From positions 1,116,001 to 1,180,000 of the forward strand of contig NZ_CP149817.1 in the NCBI RefSeq assembly GCF_037935975.1: a stretch of 64,000 bases of DNA. The letters run 5' to 3'. Position 1 is the first letter of the stretch. Each line of letters starts with the position of its first letter. Both the position numbers and the translations under genes were made by a program. The stretch is from Teredinibacter turnerae (GTDB taxonomy: Bacteria > Pseudomonadota > Gammaproteobacteria > Pseudomonadales > Cellvibrionaceae). This document shows, piece by piece, positions 54,861-63,239 of the stretch. The notes under the pieces were generated by a model, which was given only the letters and a program-made list of their open reading frames with translations, had not been told where the DNA came from and did no database searches.

Positions 54861-55139
54861 TATTTGAATTGCGATTTTAGCCTGAAAAAGCGCAATAATA
54901 TGTGGTGAGAGAGCGGTTTTCAGTTTCGATATGTAAGCTTTTCTTTTTCCTTGGGTACAAATTACAAATCGAGACAACCTTAGAGCTAATTACGTTTTTA
55001 GGAGGAAGGTAAATTGCTTTGCCAGAGAGCTACGCGGTTTTGTAAGGGGTGAAGCATACGCAGTGCATATTGTTTGCTTCGGCGAACCTGCTAGCAGCCG
55101 ATAGCCTCACAACGCGTGGCTCTCTAAGCTCTTGGTTGG
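54861..55139. other. Intergenic region left of the hybrid kinase gene
   Basis: About 280 bases with no gene seen. Together with 54784-54844 it forms a 350-base gap whose only signals are the sigma-54-like site and the neighbouring terminators. Confidence 0.5.
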
Positions 55140-55141
55140 AC

Positions 55142-55168
55142 AAAAAAACAGCCCCTTGGGGGGCTGTT
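55142..55168 (-). terminator. Terminator of the five-gene signalling operon
   Basis: AACAGCCCC/GGGGCTGTT with a 4-base loop; on the minus strand a T run follows. It lies 55 bases past the hybrid kinase stop. Confidence 0.82.
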
Positions 55169-55223
55169 CGTTCGCAGGCAGGGCAGTCTATCGCTGATAC
55201 GAGAGCGTTGCTCCATGATTTCC

Positions 55224-57215
55224 TCAGTCCAAGGAAGAGTGGTGGATACGCTCCAGTGCGTTTTTCAGGATATCCCGGTTTACCGGTTTTAAAATGCTAT
55301 GCAGCAGGGGCACGCTGATAAATTTGTCCTCATCAACTTCCTCGCCGCTCAGCGCGATCAGTTTCACTTCGCTGTTATTTTTATAGATCTCTTTGGCGAG
55401 CTTGTATCCGCTGGTGTCTGGCAGATTTATGTCGAACAACACCGCGTCGTACTGCTGATGCGTGATCTTGTTGAGGGCTTCTTTTCCCGACAAAGCCTGG
55501 TCGGCCTTCCAGCCTTCCTGTTCTATCAAAAGTGCGGTGATTTGGCACGCGTGGGGATCGTCTTCCACAATGAGTACGCTACCAGGCTCTGTATCGGTAA
55601 AATCTTCGCTGTCGGATAAAGGTTCCAATAGTGAGTCAGGTAGCCAGCGAGCCAGAGAGCGCTCGAGTAAGCGACGTTCAACAGGTTTGCCAAGAAAATC
55701 ACTGAACCCGGCCTTCAAGCATTTTTCACGATCGCCTTTCATGCTCGACGCAGTGAGTGCGATAATGGGTTGTTGCAAGCCCGCTGCCCGCATTCGTTTG
55801 GCGGCTTCAATCCCACCGAGTACCGGCATCTGGATATCCATGAGGATGAGATCGAAAGGCTCTCCGCACAATTGGCGCGCTGTCGCCATCTCAACCGCTT
55901 GTAAGCCGTTTTCGGCATACTCGATGGTAACGCCACTGTCTGCGACCATATGTCCAACCAGTGAGCGGATATCGGCGAGATCGTCAACGACCAGGACGTT
56001 GCCGGAATAGTAGCGCACGCTCTCGTTCGATGGGGCGGGTGAATGTGTGTCAATACGAAGAATCTGGGCGGGTTGACCGTCGACTTTTTCGTGCGGCAAA
56101 GTACAGCAAAAGCAACTGCCTACACCTAATGCACTCTCAACGGTAAGTTGTCCTCCCATTCGGGAAACCAACTCACGACTGATGGTTAGCCCCAATCCGG
56201 TACCGTTTTCGCTGGCTTCACTTTTGCTCGCAGCCTGGTTAAATGGCAGGAATATATCGTCTAACTGCTCCGCAGATATCCCTGGCCCGGTATCATGGAC
56301 ACAAATTCGAAGTTGTTGCTCTTCGCCAACATTTTCAACAATACTGGATACTTCGACGATAACGCTGCCCTGAGACGTAAACTTGATCGCATTGCCTATC
56401 AGGTTTAACACAATCTGGCGCAATCGTGTTGCATCGCCGTAGAAGACGGGTCGTAACTCACCTGTCAGTCGAACTTCAAACCCAAGCCCTTTATCTTTTG
56501 CTTTCATGTTGAAGAGCAAGAAAATGTCTGAGAAGAATGGCTGAATTTCGAAAAAGCTTTTTTCTATTTCCAGTTTACCCGCCTCAATCTTGGAGAGGTC
56601 GAGCACATCGTTGAGCAGCGCCAGTAAGTGTTTGCCATTGTGAGACACAATTTGCAGATACTCTTGATCGGCTTCGTCCTTACTGCGCGTGGAGAGTAAA
56701 TCGGTGTAACCGAGAATGGCGGTAAGCGGTGTGCGAAGTTCGTGACTCAATCGTGTGAGAAATTCGGTTTTTGCGCGGCTCGCGGACTCTGCGCGCTGGC
56801 GTTCCATGCGTTCGCGCTCTGTTTCGCGGCGAGCAAGCGCATAGCGCACAGCGCGGGCGATGGTTTCGACGGAGAGGTCCGCTTTTACCAAATAGTCTGC
56901 TGCACCAGCTTGCAGGGCGATATGGTCGAGGCTGGTGTCCTCAACGCCGGTAAGCATAATGATTGGGAAGGAGACATCGTGCACAACGACCTCCTTGAGA
57001 AGCTGGATCCCATCGTAGGCTCCGAGCTTGTAGTCCATTAAGCAGAGGTCATGCTCGTCCTTGAGCATGCGTTCTTTGGCTTCTTCGTAATTTTTTACCC
57101 AATCCAGGGTATAGGTTGCGTCCATAAACTCATCGAGCAGGTCGCGTGTCAGAATAAAATCGTCTTCGTCGTCCTCCACCAGAAGAACGCGTCTATATTT
57201 TTTTAGCATGGGCAT
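55224..57215 (-). CDS. Hybrid histidine kinase with three receiver domains (REC-HK-REC-REC)
   Basis: 663 residues, no membrane segment, so cytoplasmic. Domain order: receiver 1 (VLLVEDDEDDF and LCLMDYKLG) at about 9-130, a short coiled linker, HisKA with phospho-acceptor His in LTRLSHELRTPLTA near 160, and the HATPase with N-box IGNAIKFTSQG, G1 VHDTGPGIS and G2 GTGLGLTI. Receiver 2 (VLVVDDLADIRS and LILMDIQMP) and receiver 3 (VLIVEDDPHACQ and AVLFDINLP) follow. Probably takes phosphate from or gives it to the partners encoded upstream. Last gene of the operon; 30 bases after the receiver gene. Confidence 0.93.
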   Translation of the reverse strand: MPMLKKYRRVLLVEDDEDDFILTRDLLDEFMDATYTLDWVKNYEEAKERMLKDEHDLCLMDYKLGAYDGIQLLKEVVVHDVSFPIIMLTGVEDTSLDHIALQAGAADYLVKADLSVETIARAVRYALARRETERERMERQRAESASRAKTEFLTRLSHELRTPLTAILGYTDLLSTRSKDEADQEYLQIVSHNGKHLLALLNDVLDLSKIEAGKLEIEKSFFEIQPFFSDIFLLFNMKAKDKGLGFEVRLTGELRPVFYGDATRLRQIVLNLIGNAIKFTSQGSVIVEVSSIVENVGEEQQLRICVHDTGPGISAEQLDDIFLPFNQAASKSEASENGTGLGLTISRELVSRMGGQLTVESALGVGSCFCCTLPHEKVDGQPAQILRIDTHSPAPSNESVRYYSGNVLVVDDLADIRSLVGHMVADSGVTIEYAENGLQAVEMATARQLCGEPFDLILMDIQMPVLGGIEAAKRMRAAGLQQPIIALTASSMKGDREKCLKAGFSDFLGKPVERRLLERSLARWLPDSLLEPLSDSEDFTDTEPGSVLIVEDDPHACQITALLIEQEGWKADQALSGKEALNKITHQQYDAVLFDINLPDTSGYKLAKEIYKNNSEVKLIALSGEEVDEDKFISVPLLHSILKPVNRDILKNALERIHHSSLD

Positions 57216-57245
57216 TATGGTAGACCCCCAGCAGTTAAATAAGGC

Positions 57246-57713
57246 TTAACGGTGCTGCGGCAACTCCACAAACTCAACCCAATATTTACCGACGGTGGTC
57301 ATAAGCTCTACCAGCGCGTCGAAGGTTACAGGCTTGGTGATGTAGGAGGCCGCACCGAGGTTATACCCCTTGATCATATCTTCTTCCGCTTTGGACGTGG
57401 TAAGAATGACAACGGGTATAGAGCGTAGTTTTTCATCGGCTTTAATTGATGCCAAAGCTTCCCGCCCATCCATTTTGGGCATATTCAAATCGAGTAAAAC
57501 AATACTTGGGTATGGATACTTCTCCCTGTCAGCGTACTCCCCTGTACCCTTGAGGTAATCAAGTAGTTCGACGCCGTTGCTAACGAAGTAGAGTTCATTC
57601 AGTACGCGGCTTTCGGCGAGGGCGTCCTTGGTGAGCAGTTTATCGTCATCATCGTCATCAGCCATTAAGATCTTTAACGGGGTTTTTTCCAGCATCTCAA
57701 CGTCGGTTTTCAT
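57246..57713 (-). CDS. Single-domain response regulator (Rcp1/CheY-like)
   Basis: 155 residues, receiver only. Acidic pocket KILMADDDDDDKLL, phospho-Asp in VLLDLNMPKMDG, Thr in VILTTSKAEED and Lys in SYITKPVTF. The Asp-rich opening and the loop GEYADREKYPYPS are typical of the phytochrome-type Rcp1 group. Its ATG overlaps the CHASE3-like kinase stop by four bases, so the two are coupled and likely partners. Confidence 0.93.
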   Translation of the reverse strand: MKTDVEMLEKTPLKILMADDDDDDKLLTKDALAESRVLNELYFVSNGVELLDYLKGTGEYADREKYPYPSIVLLDLNMPKMDGREALASIKADEKLRSIPVVILTTSKAEEDMIKGYNLGAASYITKPVTFDALVELMTTVGKYWVEFVELPQHR

Positions 57714-59191
57714 GGGTTTGCCTCCTCAGGCAAAAAATCTTCTATCGGTCTGTTGCTTTGGGTTAGTGGAAGTTCAATGACGAACCGGGATCCTTTCCCC
57801 GACTCGCCAAAGGCTTTGATGACCCCTCCATGGCGCTCTACAATGCGGCGGCATATTGCCAGCCCAAGGCCCGTACCGGAGTATTCGTCACGGGCATGCA
57901 GGCGTTGAAACAATGTAAAAATCTTTTCGGCGAACTGCTGGTCAAAGCCAATACCATCATCAATGACAGTGATTCGGCACCATTCTTCATCGTCCTCAGT
58001 AAATGTTTCGCAATCGATTTGAACACTCGGTTGCGCGTCAGGTTTTCTGAATTTTATTGCGTTGGTAACCAGGTTTTGGAACAGGCGACGCATTTGGCTC
58101 GAGTCGCACTCGACCACAGGCAAGGCGGCGACTTTGATATTTGCATCTGAATCGTCAATCGCCATAGAAATATCGTCGAGCACAACGCTCAACAACTCGC
58201 CGAGGTCAATTTTCTCAAACGGGTTTTGCTGGGTGAAAACACGTGAAAACGTCAGCAAATCATCGATAAGAACGGACATGCGTTCCGATGCGGCAAACAT
58301 GCGGTTGATGTAGTCTTTACCGCGATCGTCCAGTTGGTCTGCGCAGGTAGTATTCAACCGCGCACCAAATGCGCGGATTTTACGAAGCGGTTCCTGTAGG
58401 TCATGCGATGCGACGAATGCAAAGTTTTGTAGCTCCCGGTTACTGCGCTGGAGTTCTTCTGAGTAATGTTCCAATGACTCTGTGCGCACTTTTACCTTCT
58501 GTTCCAGCTCTTCATTTGCCTTGTGAATCAATTCTGTGTAGAGCAAACGCTGGCGAATATGTTTGTTTACGGACAGATAGATAATAAGGATCAGTATCAG
58601 TCCAAAAGAATTTGAAAAAAGCAGTGTTCTAAACGCGCTGGCACGGCCTTTCTTGGCCGCTACGCTACGCGCATCCAGCAAGTTGTACTCAATTTCTTCC
58701 ATGTGCTTAATTTGGGTGATGACTTGCGACATCAGATCGTGGCCGCGGTCGGAGTAAAATAACTCCTGTAATTCGGCTTCCCGTTTAGACTCTTTCAAGG
58801 TGAGCCCGAGGCGCATGTTGCTGATCTTCTTCTTAGCGAGTTCGGATAGTTCGCGGAAGTTGTTCTTTTGCTCGGGGATCTCGGTGGTGAGCTGATCAAG
58901 TGAGTTTAGTATCGAACCCAATTCGCCAGTTGATTTGACATAAGGCTCGAGATACTGCTTGTCGCTGGTGATGATGTAGCCACGTTGACTGGATTCTGCA
59001 CTGATTAACTCAGCGTACAAATCCTTAATGACTGTAATGACATGAAGTGTATTGGCGATGCTTTGGTGGGTCTGTGCCAACGTCTTGATTGAATTGTATG
59101 CGATTATGGTGTTAGTGGCAATGAAAACGAGCATAAAAAAGCCAGCAATCAGCCAAACACGGTTGGTTTTGCTTGGTTTGGAAAAGGGCAT
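57710..59191 (-). CDS. Membrane histidine kinase with CHASE3-like sensor
   Basis: 493 residues. Helix 1 (VWLIAGFFMLVFIATNTIIAY), a periplasmic region of about 150 residues of CHASE3 type (ELISAESSQRGYIITSDKQY), helix 2 (TLLFSNSFGLILILIIYLSV), a coiled linker, HisKA with His in FVASHDLQEPLRKI, and HATPase with VTNAIKFR, VIDDGIGFD and YSGTGLGLAI. This kinase type resembles phytochrome-like kinases and pairs with Rcp1-type receivers, as here. I chose ATG 59191; the frame is open upstream to 59293 but that part overlaps the small HisKA-like gene. Confidence 0.92.
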   Translation of the reverse strand: MPFSKPSKTNRVWLIAGFFMLVFIATNTIIAYNSIKTLAQTHQSIANTLHVITVIKDLYAELISAESSQRGYIITSDKQYLEPYVKSTGELGSILNSLDQLTTEIPEQKNNFRELSELAKKKISNMRLGLTLKESKREAELQELFYSDRGHDLMSQVITQIKHMEEIEYNLLDARSVAAKKGRASAFRTLLFSNSFGLILILIIYLSVNKHIRQRLLYTELIHKANEELEQKVKVRTESLEHYSEELQRSNRELQNFAFVASHDLQEPLRKIRAFGARLNTTCADQLDDRGKDYINRMFAASERMSVLIDDLLTFSRVFTQQNPFEKIDLGELLSVVLDDISMAIDDSDANIKVAALPVVECDSSQMRRLFQNLVTNAIKFRKPDAQPSVQIDCETFTEDDEEWCRITVIDDGIGFDQQFAEKIFTLFQRLHARDEYSGTGLGLAICRRIVERHGGVIKAFGESGKGSRFVIELPLTQSNRPIEDFLPEEANP

Positions 59192-59229
59192 TGTCTTGTT
59201 TTCCAAGGGGCTTTGCGTGTGAAGAGGCG

Positions 59230-59439
59230 CTAGGCGGTGTGGTTGTCCAGTTGGTTTTTGAGGTCGGTAAGTGCCTGTGAACAGGTCTGGCACTCACCGA
59301 TAATGCGTGTAAAAATTTCAATCAGCTTGTCAGAATTTCCCTCGGCATTGGCTGCCATGATTTTACCAAGCTCGGCATTCATAGAGATGTTGTTGAGTGG
59401 GTTTCTCGCTTCGTGAATGAGTGTATTTATCTCCGCCAA
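59230..59439 (-). CDS. Stand-alone histidine phosphoacceptor-like peptide
   Basis: 69 residues from TTG 59439 with AGGAG eight bases upstream, 10 bases after the sigma-54 activator stop. The sequence INTLIHEARNPLNNISMNAE is a clear kinase H-box with phospho-acceptor-like His; the rest is a second amphipathic helix (IEIFTRIIGECQTCSQALTD), so the whole is one HisKA-type helical hairpin without any ATPase domain. It may be a dimeric phosphotransfer protein, an inhibitor, or the remnant of a kinase. Inference from sequence and position. Confidence 0.7.
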   Translation of the reverse strand: MAEINTLIHEARNPLNNISMNAELGKIMAANAEGNSDKLIEIFTRIIGECQTCSQALTDLKNQLDNHTA

Positions 59440-59449
59440 AAAATTTCTC

Positions 59450-60778
59450 CTATTCTGACGACTCGTATTCGTTTAAGCGGTTGTACAGTGTCTTGAGGCT
59501 TATACCCAGCACTTGCGCCGCCTGCTTCTTGTCTCCATCCAAGTCTGCGAGGGTTACTTCAATTAATTCTCTTTCGACTTCTTCGATGGTACGTCCGGAG
59601 CGTAAACTTGGTTCACTATTTTTTTGAGTTTTGCTGAAAGGGGAGCCCAAGTGCTTTGGCAATTGCAGAAAATCACCCGCGGGGTCGCTCATAATGAAGG
59701 CCCGGTGGATGGTGTGCCGCAGCTCTCGGACATTGCCTGGCCAGTCGTAAGCCATGAGTTGCTCCATCAGTTCTTCGCTCAATGCAAAGCGGGTGCCGTA
59801 GCTGTCGTTCATTTCGGAGATAAAGTAGCGAGCCAGTACAGGCACGTCTTCTTTGCGTTCCCGCAGCGAAGGAATTCGCAGGGGAAACACTGCCAGGCGG
59901 TAGTACAAATCCTCGCGCATACAGTTGCCTTCGGCAAGCTGTTCTTCGGTGCGGTTGGTGGCTGAAACTACACGGCAATTGATCGGTATCGGTTTGGTGG
60001 CGCCGAGCCGCACTACGGTTTGTGTTTCGAGTACTCGCAGTAAGTTCGGCTGTAGATCGACAGGCATCTCAGTGACTTCATCCAGAAACAGGGTGCCGTT
60101 TTCTGCCTGCTCGAATACGCCGGGCTTGCGGGCAACGGCGCCGGTAAACGAGCCTTTTTCGTGGCCGAAGAGTTCGCTTCCAATGAGCTCCCGCGAAAAT
60201 GCGCCGCAGTTGGCTGCCACGAAATCGCCAGCGCATTTGCTCACGTGGTGAATAGCATTGGCTACCACTTCCTTACCAACGCCGCTCTCGCCCATAATCA
60301 TCACATTGGCAGGTGTGCTGGCCACGCGCACAATCATCTCGTACAGGTCTTTCATCACTTTGGATTCGCCCACAAGGAAACCAAGGTGTTTTTCAATGCC
60401 GTCACGGGAGGTGGTTTGCTCAACGACACTGTCGTCGAACAGCGATTTGAGTTGCTCGAGGGTGATGGGCTTGATCAGATAGTTGACGCGCGGTCCGTAG
60501 AGGGATTTCACCAGATTTTTTACCGCAGGGTGGCCCGTAATGACGGTGACCTGGGTATGGGCTAGACCTTCTTTGGCGAGCGTATCGAGCACATTGAAAC
60601 CACTGCCGTCTGGCAGCATCAAATCCAGCAAAATACGGTCGAATTGATTTTCTTTAAGGAGCTCCGTGGCGCTAGCGACGCTGTCGGCCGTTTTTACTTC
60701 ATGACCCAGTAAACCAAGGAGTTCGGTCGTAACAGAGCAAAACCCCTTGTCGTCGTCCACCAATAAAACTTCTGCCAA
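59450..60778 (-). CDS. NtrC-family sigma-54-dependent response regulator
   Basis: 442 residues. Receiver (VLLVDDDKGFC, phospho-Asp in ILLDLMLPDG), then AAA+ sigma-54 activator domain with Walker A GESGVGKE, the sigma-54-contact loop GSFTGAV, Walker B GTLFLDEV and the R-finger region, then a Fis-type HTH (LADLDGDKKQAAQVLGISLKTLYNRL, seen near the end). I chose TTG 60778 with GGAGG five bases upstream instead of the TTG at 60790 that lies inside that site. First gene of a five-gene operon; a sigma-54-like promoter lies about 85 bases upstream, suggesting autoregulation. Confidence 0.95.
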   Translation of the reverse strand: MAEVLLVDDDKGFCSVTTELLGLLGHEVKTADSVASATELLKENQFDRILLDLMLPDGSGFNVLDTLAKEGLAHTQVTVITGHPAVKNLVKSLYGPRVNYLIKPITLEQLKSLFDDSVVEQTTSRDGIEKHLGFLVGESKVMKDLYEMIVRVASTPANVMIMGESGVGKEVVANAIHHVSKCAGDFVAANCGAFSRELIGSELFGHEKGSFTGAVARKPGVFEQAENGTLFLDEVTEMPVDLQPNLLRVLETQTVVRLGATKPIPINCRVVSATNRTEEQLAEGNCMREDLYYRLAVFPLRIPSLRERKEDVPVLARYFISEMNDSYGTRFALSEELMEQLMAYDWPGNVRELRHTIHRAFIMSDPAGDFLQLPKHLGSPFSKTQKNSEPSLRSGRTIEEVERELIEVTLADLDGDKKQAAQVLGISLKTLYNRLNEYESSE

Positions 60779-60783
60779 TTTAA

Positions 60784-60788
60784 CCTCC
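60784..60788 (-). promoter_or_regulatory. Ribosome binding site deciding the NtrC-type start
   Basis: GGAGG on the minus strand, five bases before TTG 60778. Confidence 0.7.
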
Positions 60789-60863
60789 AAGTGTGTAAGC
60801 GCCCATCCGCCGTAAATACTGGAGATGGAAATTTATACAGGTTGCAAAGGGGGATAATCATAA

Positions 60864-60879
60864 CGCAATTTTCTCGCCA
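60864..60879 (-). promoter_or_regulatory. Candidate sigma-54 promoter of the signalling operon
   Basis: On the minus strand TGGCGA-GAAAA-TTGCG with exact GG-N10-GC spacing. Just upstream is AATCTTTCAAT (60891-60901), an 11-base word also found at 49681-49691 upstream of the DUF1328 promoter. Confidence 0.6.
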
Positions 60880-61055
60880 ATGTAGTATTGAATCTTTCAA
60901 TCGACCGGCAGACCGGATTTTACTAAGGTGTAAAAAGATGTAATTTCGGCGAGACAGCGTTTATACGGGCATTCCGGCGATGATTAAACGGTGATGATGT
61001 GTTGCCGAATGCTAAAATATTTCGCAAATATTAGAAGGCGCTAATTAGGCGGATT

Positions 61056-61715
61056 ATGAATTTATTAGTGGATCTCCCCAACGCACTTTTTTATATCAGT
61101 GTGATTTTCACAGTGCCGGTTTTCGTCTGGGCTGTTTATACGGCCCGCTGGCGTAAACTGATGGCTGTGAGCGCGCGGCAGCATCTGTGGTACGGCGCAA
61201 TAATCGGGCTTGGCCTGAGTTGGGCGTTTATGGGGTTCTCGGTATTGGGGGTTTTTCGATTGCACCCTATGCTGGTAACCATATTAACCTTAATGTTTGG
61301 GTTTCGGCTCGCGGCAATTGCCGGTGCGGCTGCCTTGTTGGTCTCCTGGCTCTGCGGTACGGGCACATTACAAACGCTGCCGTTTACCTGGTTGGTAAGC
61401 GTTCTATTACCGGCGGCGGTAACGACCTGTTTGCTGTACTGGGTATCGCGTACAGGAATTCAAAATCTTTTTCTCTACACCCTGGGGGTGGGGTTTGTTG
61501 GTGGGCTGCTCACGCCGGTAGTCATTGCATTAGGTACGCTTGCGCTTTTTTTGCTGTTTCAGCCATTTTATTTGCCACTATATACCGACAACATTTATTT
61601 ACTGTTTTTGTTTGTATTTCCAGAAGGTTTTCTCAATGGAATGATGACCAGTGCATTTGCCGTAATGACACCGCATTTGCTGAAAACCTACGACGACGAC
61701 TTCTATCTAAAGTAA
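61056..61715 (+). CDS. CbiM-like / energy-coupling-factor permease family membrane protein
   Basis: 219 residues, about seven hydrophobic helices. LHPMLVTILTLMFGFRLAAIAGAA, MFGF-region and LLYWVSRTG with PEGFLNGMMTSAFAV near the end match the ECF-type permease (CbiM/NikM-like) membrane proteins found singly in many gammaproteobacteria. No ATPase or substrate gene is adjacent, so metal transport is not shown. Weak AGGCGG ribosome site. Confidence 0.6.
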   Translation: MNLLVDLPNALFYISVIFTVPVFVWAVYTARWRKLMAVSARQHLWYGAIIGLGLSWAFMGFSVLGVFRLHPMLVTILTLMFGFRLAAIAGAAALLVSWLCGTGTLQTLPFTWLVSVLLPAAVTTCLLYWVSRTGIQNLFLYTLGVGFVGGLLTPVVIALGTLALFLLFQPFYLPLYTDNIYLLFLFVFPEGFLNGMMTSAFAVMTPHLLKTYDDDFYLK

Positions 61716-61934
61716 GTGTATGAGCAGCCCGCCAGCATGCGATAACTTTACCTAACTTTACCCCGCCGACAGCGGTTTGCAGCGCTGTTTTAAATCTTAG
61801 CCCACCTTGCATACGTTACTATAGGCGCCACAGGTAATCGACCAGGACGCCGGGTTTGTGTTCGATTGCGGCCGACAGCTCGGCTCGCCGAAAGTAACAC
61901 TGCGCGCCCGTTAATATTCATAAGTGAGACCGGT

Positions 61935-63239
61935 ATGCCCAACCCGCAATCCCCCAACTTTCCCCGACGGTTCCTCTGGCGAGCCCGTTACTGGCTTGTT
62001 GCCGGTGTGGTGCTCGTTGCCGTGTTCGCGTGGTGGCATTTGCGTCAGGACGCATCACCCGCAGCCAAACCGCTCATTACCAAAGTCGAAAAAGGCAACA
62101 TCGAAAATACCGTTGCCGCGGCCGGCAGTCTGGCACCGGGGCGCAGTGTGGATGTGGGCGCGCAGGTTTCCGGTCAGTTGGAATCGCTGGCGGTGGACGT
62201 GGGTGAGGTGGTGAGCGAAGGTCAATTGCTGGCCAGTATTGATGCCTCGGTGCAGATGCAACGGGTGGAGGCCAGCCGGGCGAGCTTGCAGGCGCAGGAA
62301 GCGCTGCTCAGTGGGCGTAAAGCCGCGCTTGAGCTTGCCGAGGCGAACGTAAAGCGGCAGAAAAATATGCTGGTCGATCGCGCTACCAGCCAGCAGGAAG
62401 TAGATACCGCCATTAACGCGCTGATCAACGCGCAATCCAGCCTGGCGCAGTTGCAGGCGCAAATCGCACAGAGCCGCGCGGGGCTTGCCAGTGACGAAGC
62501 CGAACTGGGCTACAGCAAGATTGTCGCGCCCATGGCGGGTACGGTGGTGTCGATTAACGTGAAGGAAGGCCAGACGCTGAACGCAGCGCAGTCTGCGCCC
62601 TTGGTGATGACCATTGCCGACTTAACCCATATGACGGTGGAAACCGATGTGTCTGAAGCCGACGTGGGCAAGTTGAAGCCGGGCATGGCCGTGTATTTTA
62701 CGACCTTGGGCAACGGCCACCGTCGCTGGTACGGCAAGTTGCGCCAGATATTACCCACTCCGGAAGTGACCAACAACGTGGTGCTCTACACCGCGTTGTT
62801 TGATGTGGAGAATAAAGACGGCACCTTACTCAGCGGTATGACTGCCCAGGTGTTTTTCGTTACGTCATCCGCGCGCGACGTGCTGACTGTACCGATGGCC
62901 GCGCTGAGTCATATCCGCCCGCTGGACGATCCTTCCTCATCTGGATCTGCTGCCGAACCCGCTGCAGAGAAGCAGCAAAAACCGGCAGGTTATGGCGGCT
63001 ATAAATCGCGTCGCGCAATGGCCAGCGGTGCCAAGCGACAAGCGGAGGTCACGGTTATCGACAACAAAGGCAACAAGCAGGAGCGCACAGTTGTTATCGG
63101 CGTGAGCAGTCGTGTACAGGCGGAAGTGGTTTCCGGCCTGCAGGCCGGGGAGCAAGTGGTATCAGGTATTGTTGACCCCATAAGCGGTGCCGCAGGCGCG
63201 CGCGACGGCCGGCCGATGGGCATGCGAGGTTTCCGTTGA
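61935..63239 (+). CDS. macA: MacA-type periplasmic adaptor of an ABC efflux pump
   Basis: 434 residues from ATG 61935. N-terminal membrane anchor ([18 protein letters not shown]), then the membrane-fusion-protein fold: barrel-lipoyl half ([20 protein letters not shown]), a helical hairpin with Gln/Ala-rich coils ([20 protein letters not shown]), second lipoyl half ([20 protein letters not shown]) and beta-barrel. Near residue 345 there is a low-complexity insert ([20 protein letters not shown]). It connects MacB to an outer-membrane TolC-like channel. It overlaps the macB-like start by four bases. Confidence 0.85.
   Translation: MPNPQSPNFPRRFLWRARYWLVAGVVLVAVFAWWHLRQDASPAAKPLITKVEKGNIENTVAAAGSLAPGRSVDVGAQVSGQLESLAVDVGEVVSEGQLLASIDASVQMQRVEASRASLQAQEALLSGRKAALELAEANVKRQKNMLVDRATSQQEVDTAINALINAQSSLAQLQAQIAQSRAGLASDEAELGYSKIVAPMAGTVVSINVKEGQTLNAAQSAPLVMTIADLTHMTVETDVSEADVGKLKPGMAVYFTTLGNGHRRWYGKLRQILPTPEVTNNVVLYTALFDVENKDGTLLSGMTAQVFFVTSSARDVLTVPMAALSHIRPLDDPSSSGSAAEPAAEKQQKPAGYGGYKSRRAMASGAKRQAEVTVIDNKGNKQERTVVIGVSSRVQAEVVSGLQAGEQVVSGIVDPISGAAGARDGRPMGMRGFR

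Noticed and set aside
59230..59293. Longer N-terminus for the CHASE3-like kinase (start at 59293)
   Set aside because: It would overlap the small HisKA-like gene and add a Pro/His-rich stretch before the membrane helix; ATG 59191 gives a normal kinase start.
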